Assembly: GCA_035687895.1 (NCBI GenBank) | Contig: DASRUE010000109.1 | Coordinates: forward strand, 1-21,911 | Length of the DNA stretch: 21,911 nucleotides | Direction: 5' to 3' | Source of the DNA: JAERML01 sp035687895 | Lineage (GTDB): Bacteria; Bacteroidota; Ignavibacteria; UBA10030; UBA6906 | In this document: piece by piece, positions 1 through 7,674 of the stretch | Layout of the letters: each line of letters begins with the position of its first letter | How positions within the stretch are numbered: the stretch's first letter is position 1 | Notes under the pieces: generated by a model | Databases searched by the model: none | Told to the model about the DNA's origin: nothing | What the model saw: only the letters and a program-made list of their open reading frames with translations | Program-made: the position numbers and the translations under genes

Positions 1-504
1 TACGGCGAAGGGAAGACATTCCTGGGTTCCGCGGATGTGGTTACGAATGCTGGTTGTGCAGCGAGCTTCAGCGTTACTTTTCCTGTCAGCGTGCCTACAG
101 GTCACTCAATCTCCGCAACCGCGACAGATACAGCGAACAATACATCCGAGTTCTCAAGAGGTTTTGCCGTGGGGACTACCTCCGTCCAACAAATGGAAGA
201 TGTGCCGAAGACCTTTGAACTCTTGCAGAACTACCCGAATCCTTTCAACCCGACAGCGACGATTCGATATGCACTCCCAACTCCGTCGAAAGTAACTCTC
301 AAGGTCTATGATGTGCTCGGTGAGGAGGTTGCCACGCTTACGGATGGAGTACAGGAGGCGGGATTCAAATCGGTACAGTTTGAGGGGACCGGGCTCGCAA
401 GCGGCGTGTACTTCTACAGACTTCAGGCCCGCCCAAGCTCTTCGAGCGTCGGCGGGCAGGCGCGTGAGTTTGTGGGTGTGAAGAGACTCTTACTACTGAA
501 ATGA
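1..504 (+). CDS. T9SS-exported protein, C-terminal part (5' end outside window)
   Basis: The reading frame is open from base 1 to the TGA at 502-504, so this is the last 167 codons of a longer gene; the internal GTG at 37 is not its true start. The first 55 or so residues form a beta-rich segment ending in an ATATDTANNTSEFS-type motif, common at the end of Ig-like or beta-helix repeats of secreted FCB-group proteins. The rest is a type IX secretion sorting domain: QNYPNPFNP, then VYDVLGEEVATL, GVYFYRL and the terminal VKRLLLLK. In the family this domain directs export through the outer membrane and is then removed or replaced by a surface anchor. An unusual Ser/Gly/Arg-rich stretch (ARPSSSSVGGQAR) lies between the GVYFYRL strand and the final basic strand and is encoded by a GC-rich inverted repeat. 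The function of the missing N-terminal part cannot be inferred. Confidence 0.9.
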   Translation, partial: YGEGKTFLGSADVVTNAGCAASFSVTFPVSVPTGHSISATATDTANNTSEFSRGFAVGTTSVQQMEDVPKTFELLQNYPNPFNPTATIRYALPTPSKVTLKVYDVLGEEVATLTDGVQEAGFKSVQFEGTGLASGVYFYRLQARPSSSSVGGQAREFVGVKRLLLLK

Positions 505-532
505 AGAAAGCAGAAGTTCAATGAACACAAAG

Positions 533-564
533 CGGGCACTCGATCGAGTGCCCGTTCGTGTTTT
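533..564 (+). terminator. Rho-independent terminator after the T9SS protein gene
   Basis: A perfect 22-base palindrome (533-554, arms CGGGCACTCGA) starts 28 bases after the stop codon and is followed by a T-rich run (TTCGTGTTTT). Position and shape fit an intrinsic terminator for the upstream plus-strand gene. Confidence 0.75.
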
Positions 565-620
565 GGCAGTGGATGCGCGCAAGCTGGAGTAGTAAGAGTT
601 GAGTACAAGTCTCATTTGTA

Positions 621-644
621 GGGCGATCCATGGGTCGCCCTTTT
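621..644 (+). terminator. Second hairpin terminator, between convergent genes
   Basis: GGGCGA (621-626) pairs with TCGCCC (635-640), with further pairs inside, and is followed by TTTTC. It lies between the plus-strand gene ending at 504 and the minus-strand phosphatase gene ending at 660. The T-run is on the plus side only, so it acts best for plus-strand transcripts, as a backup to the hairpin at 533-564. Confidence 0.6.
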
Positions 645-659
645 CATTCGATCCGTCCG

Positions 660-1679
660 TCAGTCCCCAACATTTACGGCAATGATCGTCGTATCGTCGG
701 CCGGGGTTGCAGCGCCGGTAAATTGTTGGAGGCGCTCCCTGAGTGTTGTAATAAAGTGCTGAGGTGATCGTCCCATCGTTTCCCGTAGTAAGTCTTCGAG
801 TCGGTTCTCCCCGAATTCCTCTTTTGCAGAGTTCACAGACTCCACCACACCATCTGTATACAACAATAGGCGATCGCCTGGCCGCAGTGAAGTAGCATTC
901 TGGTGGAAGAGTGTTTGCTCCGCGAGTCCGATTGCAGCGCCGGTTGGGCGGAGAGTCTCGATGGAGCCCTCGCGCCGTTGAAGGAGAGGCGGGTTATGCC
1001 CCGCGTTGCAGTATGTCAACTGGTGCGTGTTCTCATCGTACCGGGCGAGAAACAGTGTAACGAACTTGGTCAGCCGGATGTTGTGACAGAAAAGGTGGTT
1101 CAGGCGTGCAACAACATCCGCAGGTTCTGTGTTCTCCGGCGCGATTATTCGCAATGAAGCCTGGAGGCTTGCCATCAACATGCTTGCAGGCATTCCCTTG
1201 CCCATGACGTCGGCAATCACAAGTGCGTGAGAGCCATCCTTGAGACGCAGGAAATCAAAGTAGTCGCCTCCTACGATGTGCGCCGGCTGGCTGAACGCCG
1301 CCACTTCCAGGTTGCGGATCTGTGGAACGTGGAGCGGCAACAACGCCCTCTGCACTTTCTGCGATAACTCCAGTTCGCTTTCCAGGAGTGAACGTTCTTC
1401 ACCCGTCAGGTGCTCGATGCACACGCATGCCGTGTAGTCCATTTCAAGACGACTGGTTTCTACGAAGTCATGACACACCGTGCACAGGCCGAGCGTGTTT
1501 TCATCGGCCTTCTGGAGGGCGGTGTCCAACGTGCGGAGGTGATCCTCCAAAGCCCCTTCCCCCAGAGGACCCAATCTGAGTTCTCGTTTCTGCGCTTCAG
1601 TACCCGTCAGCCACCCGGCAAGGTTTTGTCGCTGCTGGACGAGGTTTTCTTTCAATCGTTGCAATACTGAGGGTTCCAT
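660..1679 (-). CDS. PP2C/SpoIIE-family serine phosphatase with DksA-like zinc ribbon
   Basis: 339 aa, soluble, no membrane segment. Residues about 110-339 are a SpoIIE/RsbU-type PP2C phosphatase: GGDYFD (137-142), ADVMGKG (156-162), YTDGVVE (274-280) and the late DD pair (328-329) supply the expected metal-binding acids. Such enzymes dephosphorylate anti-anti-sigma (STAS) proteins and so control sigma factor or partner switching. The N-terminal part looks helical and is followed by C66-x2-C69-x17-C87-x2-H90 with a TSRLEMDYTA stretch, the spacing and context of the DksA/TraR zinc ribbon, with the last Cys replaced by His. I infer a sensor or protein-docking module. There is no PAS, GAF, HAMP or receiver domain. 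GGGAGGAC lies just upstream of the ATG and supports this start. No anti-sigma or STAS partner gene is adjacent, so the target is unknown. Confidence 0.92.
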   Translation of the reverse strand: MEPSVLQRLKENLVQQRQNLAGWLTGTEAQKRELRLGPLGEGALEDHLRTLDTALQKADENTLGLCTVCHDFVETSRLEMDYTACVCIEHLTGEERSLLESELELSQKVQRALLPLHVPQIRNLEVAAFSQPAHIVGGDYFDFLRLKDGSHALVIADVMGKGMPASMLMASLQASLRIIAPENTEPADVVARLNHLFCHNIRLTKFVTLFLARYDENTHQLTYCNAGHNPPLLQRREGSIETLRPTGAAIGLAEQTLFHQNATSLRPGDRLLLYTDGVVESVNSAKEEFGENRLEDLLRETMGRSPQHFITTLRERLQQFTGAATPADDTTIIAVNVGD

Positions 1680-2036
1680 AATGTCCTCCCGGCTCTCATT
1701 TTCCTTTCAATACGCAAATGCCAAAAGAAAGTTGCCGACGGTGTTGTTACGTTAATCCTCAGGTGCGAATTACTTTAACAGCAGAGATGGTATGACAGTG
1801 AGTGGAACAACCCTCTTCGAGGTTGCATTTCTCTTCTGTGCGTGGTAATCTTCATTTATTCGATGTGTGCTTCCTCCCGAGTCTGAAGGAGTTTAGCAAT
1901 TCCCTGTCTACTCGACAATCGCTCAGAAAAGCGTACCAAATCAAGCATAACCTAGGTCCAAGAAGTTGAACTTCCAGAAAGGACGGTTCATTGGTTTCGG
2001 GAACCAGAGTCTCAATCACGAATTGGGAGTAGCATC
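1680..2036. other. Divergent intergenic region (phosphatase / lysC)
   Basis: 357 bases between divergent starts, so it must hold both promoters. I see no clear consensus promoter on either strand and no convincing ORF. A short hairpin (1808-1825, CAACC...GGTTG with a one-base bulge) is followed by a moderately T-rich stretch and could be part of the lysC leader. I do not see the conserved core of a lysine riboswitch. A Shine-Dalgarno GGGAG lies about 8 bases before the lysC ATG. Confidence 0.4.
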
Positions 2037-3419
2037 ATGCTCATCATGAAATTCGGCGGCACATCGGTTGAAGACGCCGCGGCAATGCAAAACATTGGAC
2101 GGATTGTTACGCGAGAATGTGATCGCGCACCGCTTGTTGTGTTCTCTGCATGTGCGGGGGTGACGAACGCGCTTGTCCGTGCCGCAAAGCTCAGCGCTCA
2201 AGGATCATCAGCAGAGGCAAATTCCTTGCTTACATTAATTCGGAACCGGCATTTGAAAATTGCTGCTGATCTGTTCACTAATGGTAGCTCTGTACAATCA
2301 GAAGTGAATGAGTTATGTGATCAGTTACAGGCCCATGCAGGACCGCTCCTCGCTCGCCCGGTGAATCTTCCACGTCTGCTTGATCAGTTGACCTCATTTG
2401 GGGAACGGCTTTCCACCCTTCTCTTTTCAAGATACTTGTTGCAGCAGGGGATAACGGTGCATCTCATCGATGCAAGGACAATCATTGTCACAAACGACGA
2501 GTTTACCAGCGCCATACCAGACTTTGAGCTCACTGCACGCAATGCCAGGAAGTTCTTATTGCCGCTCGTTAGTCCCCGGAGTATTCTAGTGACACAAGGA
2601 TTCATAGGCGCAACCATCTCGGGAGAAACAACAACGATAGGCCGCGGGGGGTCGGATTACTCGGCAGCAATTCTGGGTTCAGTTCTCGATGCAGAGGAAA
2701 TACAGATCTGGACGGACGTGGATGGGATCCTTACGGCCGATCCTACAATTCTCCCCAATTCGTTTCGGATCAAGCAGATGACGTTTCGCGAGGCGGCAGA
2801 GCTTGCCTACTTTGGCGCGCGAGTACTCCATCCGAAGACCATATTGCCTGCCGTGGAAAAGGGAATCCCGGTGCGGGTGCTCAACTCGCGGCGACCCGAT
2901 TCGACGGGGACGCTCATCACGGCCCGCTCACCCGAGCCTTCCGGGTGTGTTGTGAAATCCGTTGCCTACAAGGAGGGAATTACCCTTGTGTCAATCGAAA
3001 GTACCCGGATGCTCATGGCACACGGATTCCTTGCTCGTCTTTTCGAGGTGTTCGCACAATTTCGGAAACCGGTTGATGTGATAGCGACGTCGGAAATCGG
3101 TGTGTCGCTGACCGTGGACGATAGCTCAGGACTTGACGAGATCGTTCACACCTTGAGGGAAGTAGCGGAAGTGACTGTGCAGCCTCACAGGGCCGTCCTG
3201 TGTGTGGTGGGGGAGAACATGAAATACACCCGTGGCATTGCAGCGAAAGTGTTCACCGCCCTGGATCGTGTGGGAGTGAATGTTGAACTGATTTCGCACG
3301 GCGGATCAGAAATCAACCTGACACTGGTGATCCGTGAAGAGGGGATCCGGACTGCTGTCGAGGCACTGCACGCGGAGTTCTTCTCCAATGCCCACGAAAT
3401 GGTGGATTTATTCCAATAG
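2037..3419 (+). CDS. lysC: Aspartate kinase (monofunctional)
   Basis: 460 aa, the usual size of a monofunctional aspartokinase. It phosphorylates L-aspartate with ATP, the first step towards lysine, diaminopimelate, threonine, methionine and isoleucine. The kinase domain covers about residues 1-290: KFGGTSV (5-11), SFGERLS, TIGRGGSDYSA (200-210) and WTDVDGI (225-231) with a following DP. Two ACT domains follow (about 312-380 and 385-455); the first carries RMLMAHGFLARLFEVF, which resembles the effector-binding region of lysine-sensitive enzymes of the E. coli LysC type, so lysine feedback is likely but inferred. GGGAG precedes the ATG at 2037; an in-frame ATG at 2046 would remove only three residues. 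No homoserine dehydrogenase domain is fused and no other lysine or threonine gene is nearby, so it appears to be a stand-alone unit. Confidence 0.95.
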   Translation: MLIMKFGGTSVEDAAAMQNIGRIVTRECDRAPLVVFSACAGVTNALVRAAKLSAQGSSAEANSLLTLIRNRHLKIAADLFTNGSSVQSEVNELCDQLQAHAGPLLARPVNLPRLLDQLTSFGERLSTLLFSRYLLQQGITVHLIDARTIIVTNDEFTSAIPDFELTARNARKFLLPLVSPRSILVTQGFIGATISGETTTIGRGGSDYSAAILGSVLDAEEIQIWTDVDGILTADPTILPNSFRIKQMTFREAAELAYFGARVLHPKTILPAVEKGIPVRVLNSRRPDSTGTLITARSPEPSGCVVKSVAYKEGITLVSIESTRMLMAHGFLARLFEVFAQFRKPVDVIATSEIGVSLTVDDSSGLDEIVHTLREVAEVTVQPHRAVLCVVGENMKYTRGIAAKVFTALDRVGVNVELISHGGSEINLTLVIREEGIRTAVEALHAEFFSNAHEMVDLFQ

Positions 3420-3779
3420 TCCGCCGAGCGAATCATTTCCACATGAGCAGTCGCAATCTCGAGAATCCAAGGATCTCGAATTCCGGACAGCCCTCGGTTG
3501 TCAACACATCCTGTTCACCTGTCTTGTTCATATCTCTGCTGTCGTGCAAAACGCCAGCACCTTCCAGATGTTCCCCCGACCAATCGCAGCCACCTACGAT
3601 TAATTGTGTCGTTGGACTGAGCTTTCGTCTCGTGCAGGATGTCATGCCCCGCTTGATGGACTCCGGTGCCGCATTATGAACTGTTTCCTACGTCAAATCG
3701 TCTTATACTCTAACGGGTTACATAAGTAATCAATTTGCCAAAAGCCACCACACACATTCACTCCGGAGTACTAGACCCC
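3420..3779. other. Intergenic region lysC / NtrC-like gene
   Basis: 360 bases without a convincing gene. Short ORFs on both strands translate to Ser/Pro/Cys-rich sequence with no recognisable fold and no ribosome binding site. No terminator hairpin is obvious after lysC. A weak sigma70-like -10 (TATACT, 3704-3709) stands about 70 bases before the chosen start of the downstream gene. Confidence 0.4.
3704..3709 (+). promoter_or_regulatory. Possible -10 element of the NtrC-like gene
   Basis: TATACT matches the sigma70-type -10 well, but the segment 17 bases upstream (CTGTTT) is a poor -35. The position, 71 bases before the ATG at 3780, is suitable. Weak evidence. Confidence 0.25.
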
Positions 3780-4724
3780 ATGACGCAGGAACTACGATTG
3801 GTTGGTACCAGTTCATTTGCAAAGCGAATCGTCAAGCAGGTAGCCAAGCTCGGTCCAGGACGCGAAGACGTCTTTATTATGGGCGAGGCCGGTTCAGGAC
3901 GAAGAACGGTGGCTTGGGAAATTCACAATGCCAAAGGGAGGAAGAAGCCGTACGTTTTAATTGACGCAAGATCCATGACGACGGAGGAAATCCGCGCAAC
4001 CTTCACGGGTCAGGATCTTGAATCGGCAGAATCATTGGCGGGCCGAAAGCCTGCTGCCATCAGCGACAACGCCACCGTCACAGTGGCGGACGCAGACTTG
4101 CTCGCTCCGCACAACCAAGCTCTCGTCTCTTCCTTTCTAAAGGAAGGGAGGAGGAAATTCGGCGGTATCAAGGTGATTGTGACCACGCAACAGCCGTTGG
4201 AGCGACTTGCCCAGAGCGGCGTGTTCGCGGCGGATCTTGTTGGCCACCTTGAGAAGTTCGAGTCGGTCGAAGTCCCTCCGTTGCGGGAACGAGTCGAAGA
4301 TATCCCTTCGCTCACGACGTCCATTGCGAAACAATTGTGTGCAAGTCTTGGAAAACCAATGAAGGAAATCAGCCCCAACACCAGCCACATTCTCTCGCAG
4401 GGGCAGTGGCCTGGAAATCTCCAGCAACTCGTGGCAGTGATCGGGAAAGCGGTGATGATCTCTCACGGTGACAACCTGGAGCTTCCTCCGGACTTCCTGG
4501 ACGAACACCAGCATCTCGCGGATGCCATTGCCAACATTCACTCGGGAAGAATCTTCATCCTCGATCAATCACTCGATCTGATTGAGAAACTCATCATTCA
4601 GCGTGCACTGAAGCACTTCATGTACAATCAGTCAAGGACGGCCCAGGTATTTGGCCTCAGCGAGGCAAACTTCCGGTATCGGTTGAAGAAGTTCGGACTT
4701 CCCAGCATTCGAAAGAAGGTCTGA
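3780..4724 (+). CDS. Receiver-less NtrC-like regulator with degenerate AAA+ domain and Fis-type HTH
   Basis: 314 aa from the ATG at 3780, which has GGAG 11 bases upstream; an in-frame TTG at 3735 would add 15 residues but lacks a ribosome site. The order is that of a sigma54 activator core: AAA+ domain (about 8-230), linker, and a Fis-like helix-turn-helix (about 268-310, NQSRTAQVFGLSEANFRYRL). Family landmarks remain: LRERVEDIPSL (168-178) and WPGNLQQL (210-217). Key catalytic features are altered. The Walker A loop reads GEAGSGRRT (36-43) with Arg where Lys is expected. The GAFTGA sigma54-contact loop is not present, only ATFTGQD remains at about 73-79. The Walker B region reads VTVADADLL rather than LFLDE. 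I infer a DNA-binding regulator that probably does not remodel sigma54 holoenzyme in the usual way and may act by binding DNA alone, like TyrR-type relatives without GAFTGA. No sensor kinase is adjacent. Confidence 0.85.
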   Translation: MTQELRLVGTSSFAKRIVKQVAKLGPGREDVFIMGEAGSGRRTVAWEIHNAKGRKKPYVLIDARSMTTEEIRATFTGQDLESAESLAGRKPAAISDNATVTVADADLLAPHNQALVSSFLKEGRRKFGGIKVIVTTQQPLERLAQSGVFAADLVGHLEKFESVEVPPLRERVEDIPSLTTSIAKQLCASLGKPMKEISPNTSHILSQGQWPGNLQQLVAVIGKAVMISHGDNLELPPDFLDEHQHLADAIANIHSGRIFILDQSLDLIEKLIIQRALKHFMYNQSRTAQVFGLSEANFRYRLKKFGLPSIRKKV

Positions 4725-4746
4725 TCGGGATCCACTGCTGATAAAC

Positions 4747-4778
4747 ACAGAAGGTCTCGCGCGTGCGAGACCTTCTGT
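4747..4778. terminator. Bidirectional terminator between convergent genes
   Basis: A perfect 14-bp stem (ACAGAAGGTCTCGC, 4747-4760, with its complement 4765-4778) and a 4-base loop lie between the plus gene ending at 4724 and clpC ending at 4803. Flanks are modestly T-rich on both strands (CGTTCTT on plus, GTTTAT on minus), so it probably serves both genes. Confidence 0.8.
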
Positions 4779-4802
4779 CGTTCTTAACCTGCAAGGTCGT
4801 CT

Positions 4803-7301
4803 TTATGTAACGTCCGCAGGTTTTTCCTCTTCGGTGATCGTGTCACCTTTCTTCTGTATGCCGGTCTTTGCGAACTTGAGTTCACCGGTCCTCTTACTCA
4901 ACTTCACCCGGATCTTGGTTTTCTCGCCGAACTTCCCTTTGAGTAACTCTTCAGCGATTGGATCCTCCAGATATTTCTGAAGTGCCCTGCGGAGTGGTCG
5001 GGCGCCAAAGGCAGGATCAAACCCCTTATCCGCAAGGAACTCCCGCGCCTGTTTGGTCAGCTCGACCGTGATGCCCATGCTCTCCATCCGCTTCATGAGA
5101 TCGCGCATCTGAATCTGGATGATCTCCAAAATATGGTGCTTTTCGAGCTGATGAAAAACAATCGTATCGTCGATGCGGTTCAGAAACTCCGGATTGAAGA
5201 CCCGCTTCAGGGCTTCCTCGATGGTTGACTTCATGTTGCCATAGTCGTCCTTGCTGCTTCCCGTTCCGAATCCAAAACCCCCTCCGCGCTTGAGGTCACG
5301 CGTCCCAACATTTGATGTCATGATCAGGATGGTGTTCTTGAAGTCCACTCTTCGCCCCAGACTATCGGTCAATATTCCATCGTCAAGAACCTGCAGCAAA
5401 ATATTGAAGACATCCGGATGAGCCTTCTCGATTTCGTCCAACAGGACAACAGAATACGGCTTCCTTCGCACCTTTTCTGTCAACTGGCCGCCTTCTTCGT
5501 ACCCAACGTATCCGGGCGGTGCTCCCACAAGACGTGAGACGCTGAACTTCTCCATGTACTCGCTCATATCGATTCTGATCAAGGCATCTTCCGTATCGAA
5601 GAGATACCGAGCCAGGGCTTTCGCGAGCTCGGTCTTGCCCACGCCGGTCGGCCCAAGAAAGATGAACGAGCCGATTGGCCGGGAGGGATCCTTCAAGCCC
5701 GCACGTGTGCGTCGTATTGCCTTGGTCAGGCTCTTAAGGGCCTCGTCCTGGCCCACCACTTGGTCCTTGAGCACAACGTCCATCTTGAGGAGTTTCTCGG
5801 ATTCAGATTGTGCGATCTTATTGACAGGTATTCCGGTCATCATGGAAACGACATCAGCAATATGCTCGTCGGTCACTTCGTGCACCGTATCCTGCGCCTT
5901 CAACTCCCATTCCCGTTTTGCGATCTCGAGGTCGCTCAAGAATTTCTTTTCCAGGTCTCTGAGGCGCGCCGCCTCTTCGAAGTTCTGGTTTTTCACCACC
6001 TGGTTCTTGGACTGCTTGATCTTCTCAACTTCACCTTCTAGTTCGAGAATCTCCTTGGGGACGTGGATGTTCGCCAGATGGACCCTCGACCCGGATTCAT
6101 CGAGGACGTCGATCGCTTTGTCTGGAAGGAACCGGTCGGTGATGTACCGGTCACTCAACTTCACGGCAGCTTCAATGGCCTTTGTGCCATACCGGACCCC
6201 GTGATGTTCTTCATACTTGTGCTTAATGTTGGCGAGAATTTGGATCGTCTCATCGACAGTTGTGGGATCGACCATGATCTTCTGGAACCGCCGGTCCAAA
6301 GCACCGTCCTTTTCGATGTACTGACGATATTCGTCAAGTGTGGTTGCGCCAATGCACTGCAACTCGCCGCGGGAGAGTGCCGGTTTGAACATGTTGGAGG
6401 CATCGAGCGAGCCCGAGGCACCACCAGCTCCCACTATAGTATGCAACTCATCGATGAACAGGATGACATCCTTTGCCTTCTCCAATTCGTTCATGACCGC
6501 TTTCATCCGCTCTTCGAATTGGCCGCGGTACTTCGTTCCTGCAACGAGTGCGGCGAGGTCCAATGTCACCACGCGTTTCCCGTGGAGGATGCGGGAGATT
6601 TTCTTCTGAACGATCCTCATGGCCAGACCCTCGGCGATTGCGGTCTTGCCGACGCCGGGCTCGCCGATGAGAACGGGGTTGTTCTTTTTTCTGCGGCTGA
6701 GTACCTGGGCCACGCGCTCGATCTCTTTCTCCCTTCCCACAATGGGATCCAGTTTATCTTCTGCCGCCAGCTTTGTCAGGTCGTGCCCGAAGTTGTCCAG
6801 CACGGGTGTCTTGGATTTCTCGGGCTTCTTTTCCGCGGGTTGCGCGTGCGCCGGGGATGAAGGTTTGCCACTGATAATATTGTCGAGTTCCCCCCGTACC
6901 ACATCATAATGGATGTTGAATTGATGCAGAATTTGTGCCGCGATATTATCATCATCCCGGAGAAGGGAAAGGAGAAGATGCTCGGTGCCGATCACGTCAG
7001 ACTTGTAAAGCTTCGCTTCCAGGTAGGTAATTTTCAGGACCTTCTCGGCCTGTTTCGTGAGGGGAATGTTCCCGATGGTCAGGGTCCCTCCCGATGTCCG
7101 CACCGTATCCTCAATGGCCTTCTTCAATTTGTAGAGGTCCACCCCGAGGTTCCTCAGGATCTTGACGGCAATTCCCTCGCCCTCGCGGATTACACCGAGC
7201 AGGAGGTGTTCCGTCCCAATGTAGTCATGACCGAGCCGCAGAGCCTCTTCACGACTGAGGCGAATGACGTCCTGAACTCGATTAGAGAAGTTGCCTTCCA
7301 T
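4803..7301 (-). CDS. clpC: ATP-dependent Clp protease ATP-binding subunit ClpC
   Basis: 832 aa, full length for ClpC. The Hsp100 unfoldase feeds substrates to ClpP in the cytosol. In order: two N-terminal Clp repeats (about 1-145, each with an IGTEHLLL motif), AAA-1 with Walker A GEPGVGKT (213-220) and Walker B LFIDELH (281-287), a ClpC-length middle domain with a UVR-like segment (NFEEAARLRDLEKKF, about 440-454), AAA-2 with Walker A GPTGVGKT (550-557) and Walker B LLDEIE (620-625), and the Clp D2-small domain. A Gly/Phe-rich GGGFGFGTG loop in AAA-2 is in the place of the ClpP-docking loop. GAGGA upstream of the ATG supports the start. The middle domain is shorter than that of ClpB, which rules against a disaggregase. 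No mcsA, mcsB, ctsR or clpP gene lies next to it, so regulation is not visible here. Confidence 0.97.
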   Translation of the reverse strand: MEGNFSNRVQDVIRLSREEALRLGHDYIGTEHLLLGVIREGEGIAVKILRNLGVDLYKLKKAIEDTVRTSGGTLTIGNIPLTKQAEKVLKITYLEAKLYKSDVIGTEHLLLSLLRDDDNIAAQILHQFNIHYDVVRGELDNIISGKPSSPAHAQPAEKKPEKSKTPVLDNFGHDLTKLAAEDKLDPIVGREKEIERVAQVLSRRKKNNPVLIGEPGVGKTAIAEGLAMRIVQKKISRILHGKRVVTLDLAALVAGTKYRGQFEERMKAVMNELEKAKDVILFIDELHTIVGAGGASGSLDASNMFKPALSRGELQCIGATTLDEYRQYIEKDGALDRRFQKIMVDPTTVDETIQILANIKHKYEEHHGVRYGTKAIEAAVKLSDRYITDRFLPDKAIDVLDESGSRVHLANIHVPKEILELEGEVEKIKQSKNQVVKNQNFEEAARLRDLEKKFLSDLEIAKREWELKAQDTVHEVTDEHIADVVSMMTGIPVNKIAQSESEKLLKMDVVLKDQVVGQDEALKSLTKAIRRTRAGLKDPSRPIGSFIFLGPTGVGKTELAKALARYLFDTEDALIRIDMSEYMEKFSVSRLVGAPPGYVGYEEGGQLTEKVRRKPYSVVLLDEIEKAHPDVFNILLQVLDDGILTDSLGRRVDFKNTILIMTSNVGTRDLKRGGGFGFGTGSSKDDYGNMKSTIEEALKRVFNPEFLNRIDDTIVFHQLEKHHILEIIQIQMRDLMKRMESMGITVELTKQAREFLADKGFDPAFGARPLRRALQKYLEDPIAEELLKGKFGEKTKIRVKLSKRTGELKFAKTGIQKKGDTITEEEKPADVT

Positions 7302-7674
7302 CCTGGTTCCTCATGTATGGGTATAAACGTGAACTGCTAAGTAGGAACACCATTGCTATCAATAATAACCCCTTTGGGAGCGTTGCTAGTTCCTCTAATT
7401 GCCACGAAAAACCCTGAATGTTCTGGCAGAATATAAAGAAATCGGCCAGGTAAGTCAATGAGAAAAAGGGGCTTTGGTACTTGGTTCTGGTCACTTTCGT
7501 CAATGCCGGTGGCCGCTGTGTGATATTGTGAGTGGAACATTTAGTCGATGTCACTTGACGACTTCACTCCTATTGCGTATTTTATTCACCAAACTCACAC
7601 GATCTTGCTGGCTTCTTTCATGGTCATCAGTGGACCGTGGGATAAGTGTTGACACCACGATCATGAGATGCTCT
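7302..7674. other. Divergent intergenic region (clpC / MBL-rhodanese)
   Basis: About 370 bases containing the promoters of two divergent genes. Open frames here (including an upstream extension of the MBL-rhodanese frame from 7474) give protein with no family resemblance. No clear TAnnTTTG or strong sigma70 promoter is seen for either direction; a TTTATACCC stretch on the minus strand, about 35 bases before the clpC start, is a weak -10 candidate. Confidence 0.4.

Noticed and set aside
1700..2036. Lysine riboswitch upstream of aspartate kinase
   Set aside because: I looked for the conserved multi-helix core and did not find it; only a small hairpin is visible. A covariance-model search would settle it.
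3443..3679. 78-codon plus-strand open frame between lysC and the NtrC-like gene
   Set aside because: Ser/Pro/Cys-rich translation, no ribosome site, and overlapped by an equally plausible frame on the other strand.
6063..6860. 265-codon open frame on the plus strand inside clpC
   Set aside because: It lies fully antisense to a strongly conserved gene, has no recognisable domain and is explained by the codon bias of clpC.
7474..7674. Upstream extension of the MBL-rhodanese frame
   Set aside because: The added residues are Cys/Trp/Arg-rich, unlike the family, whose N-terminus begins near the ATG at 7675.
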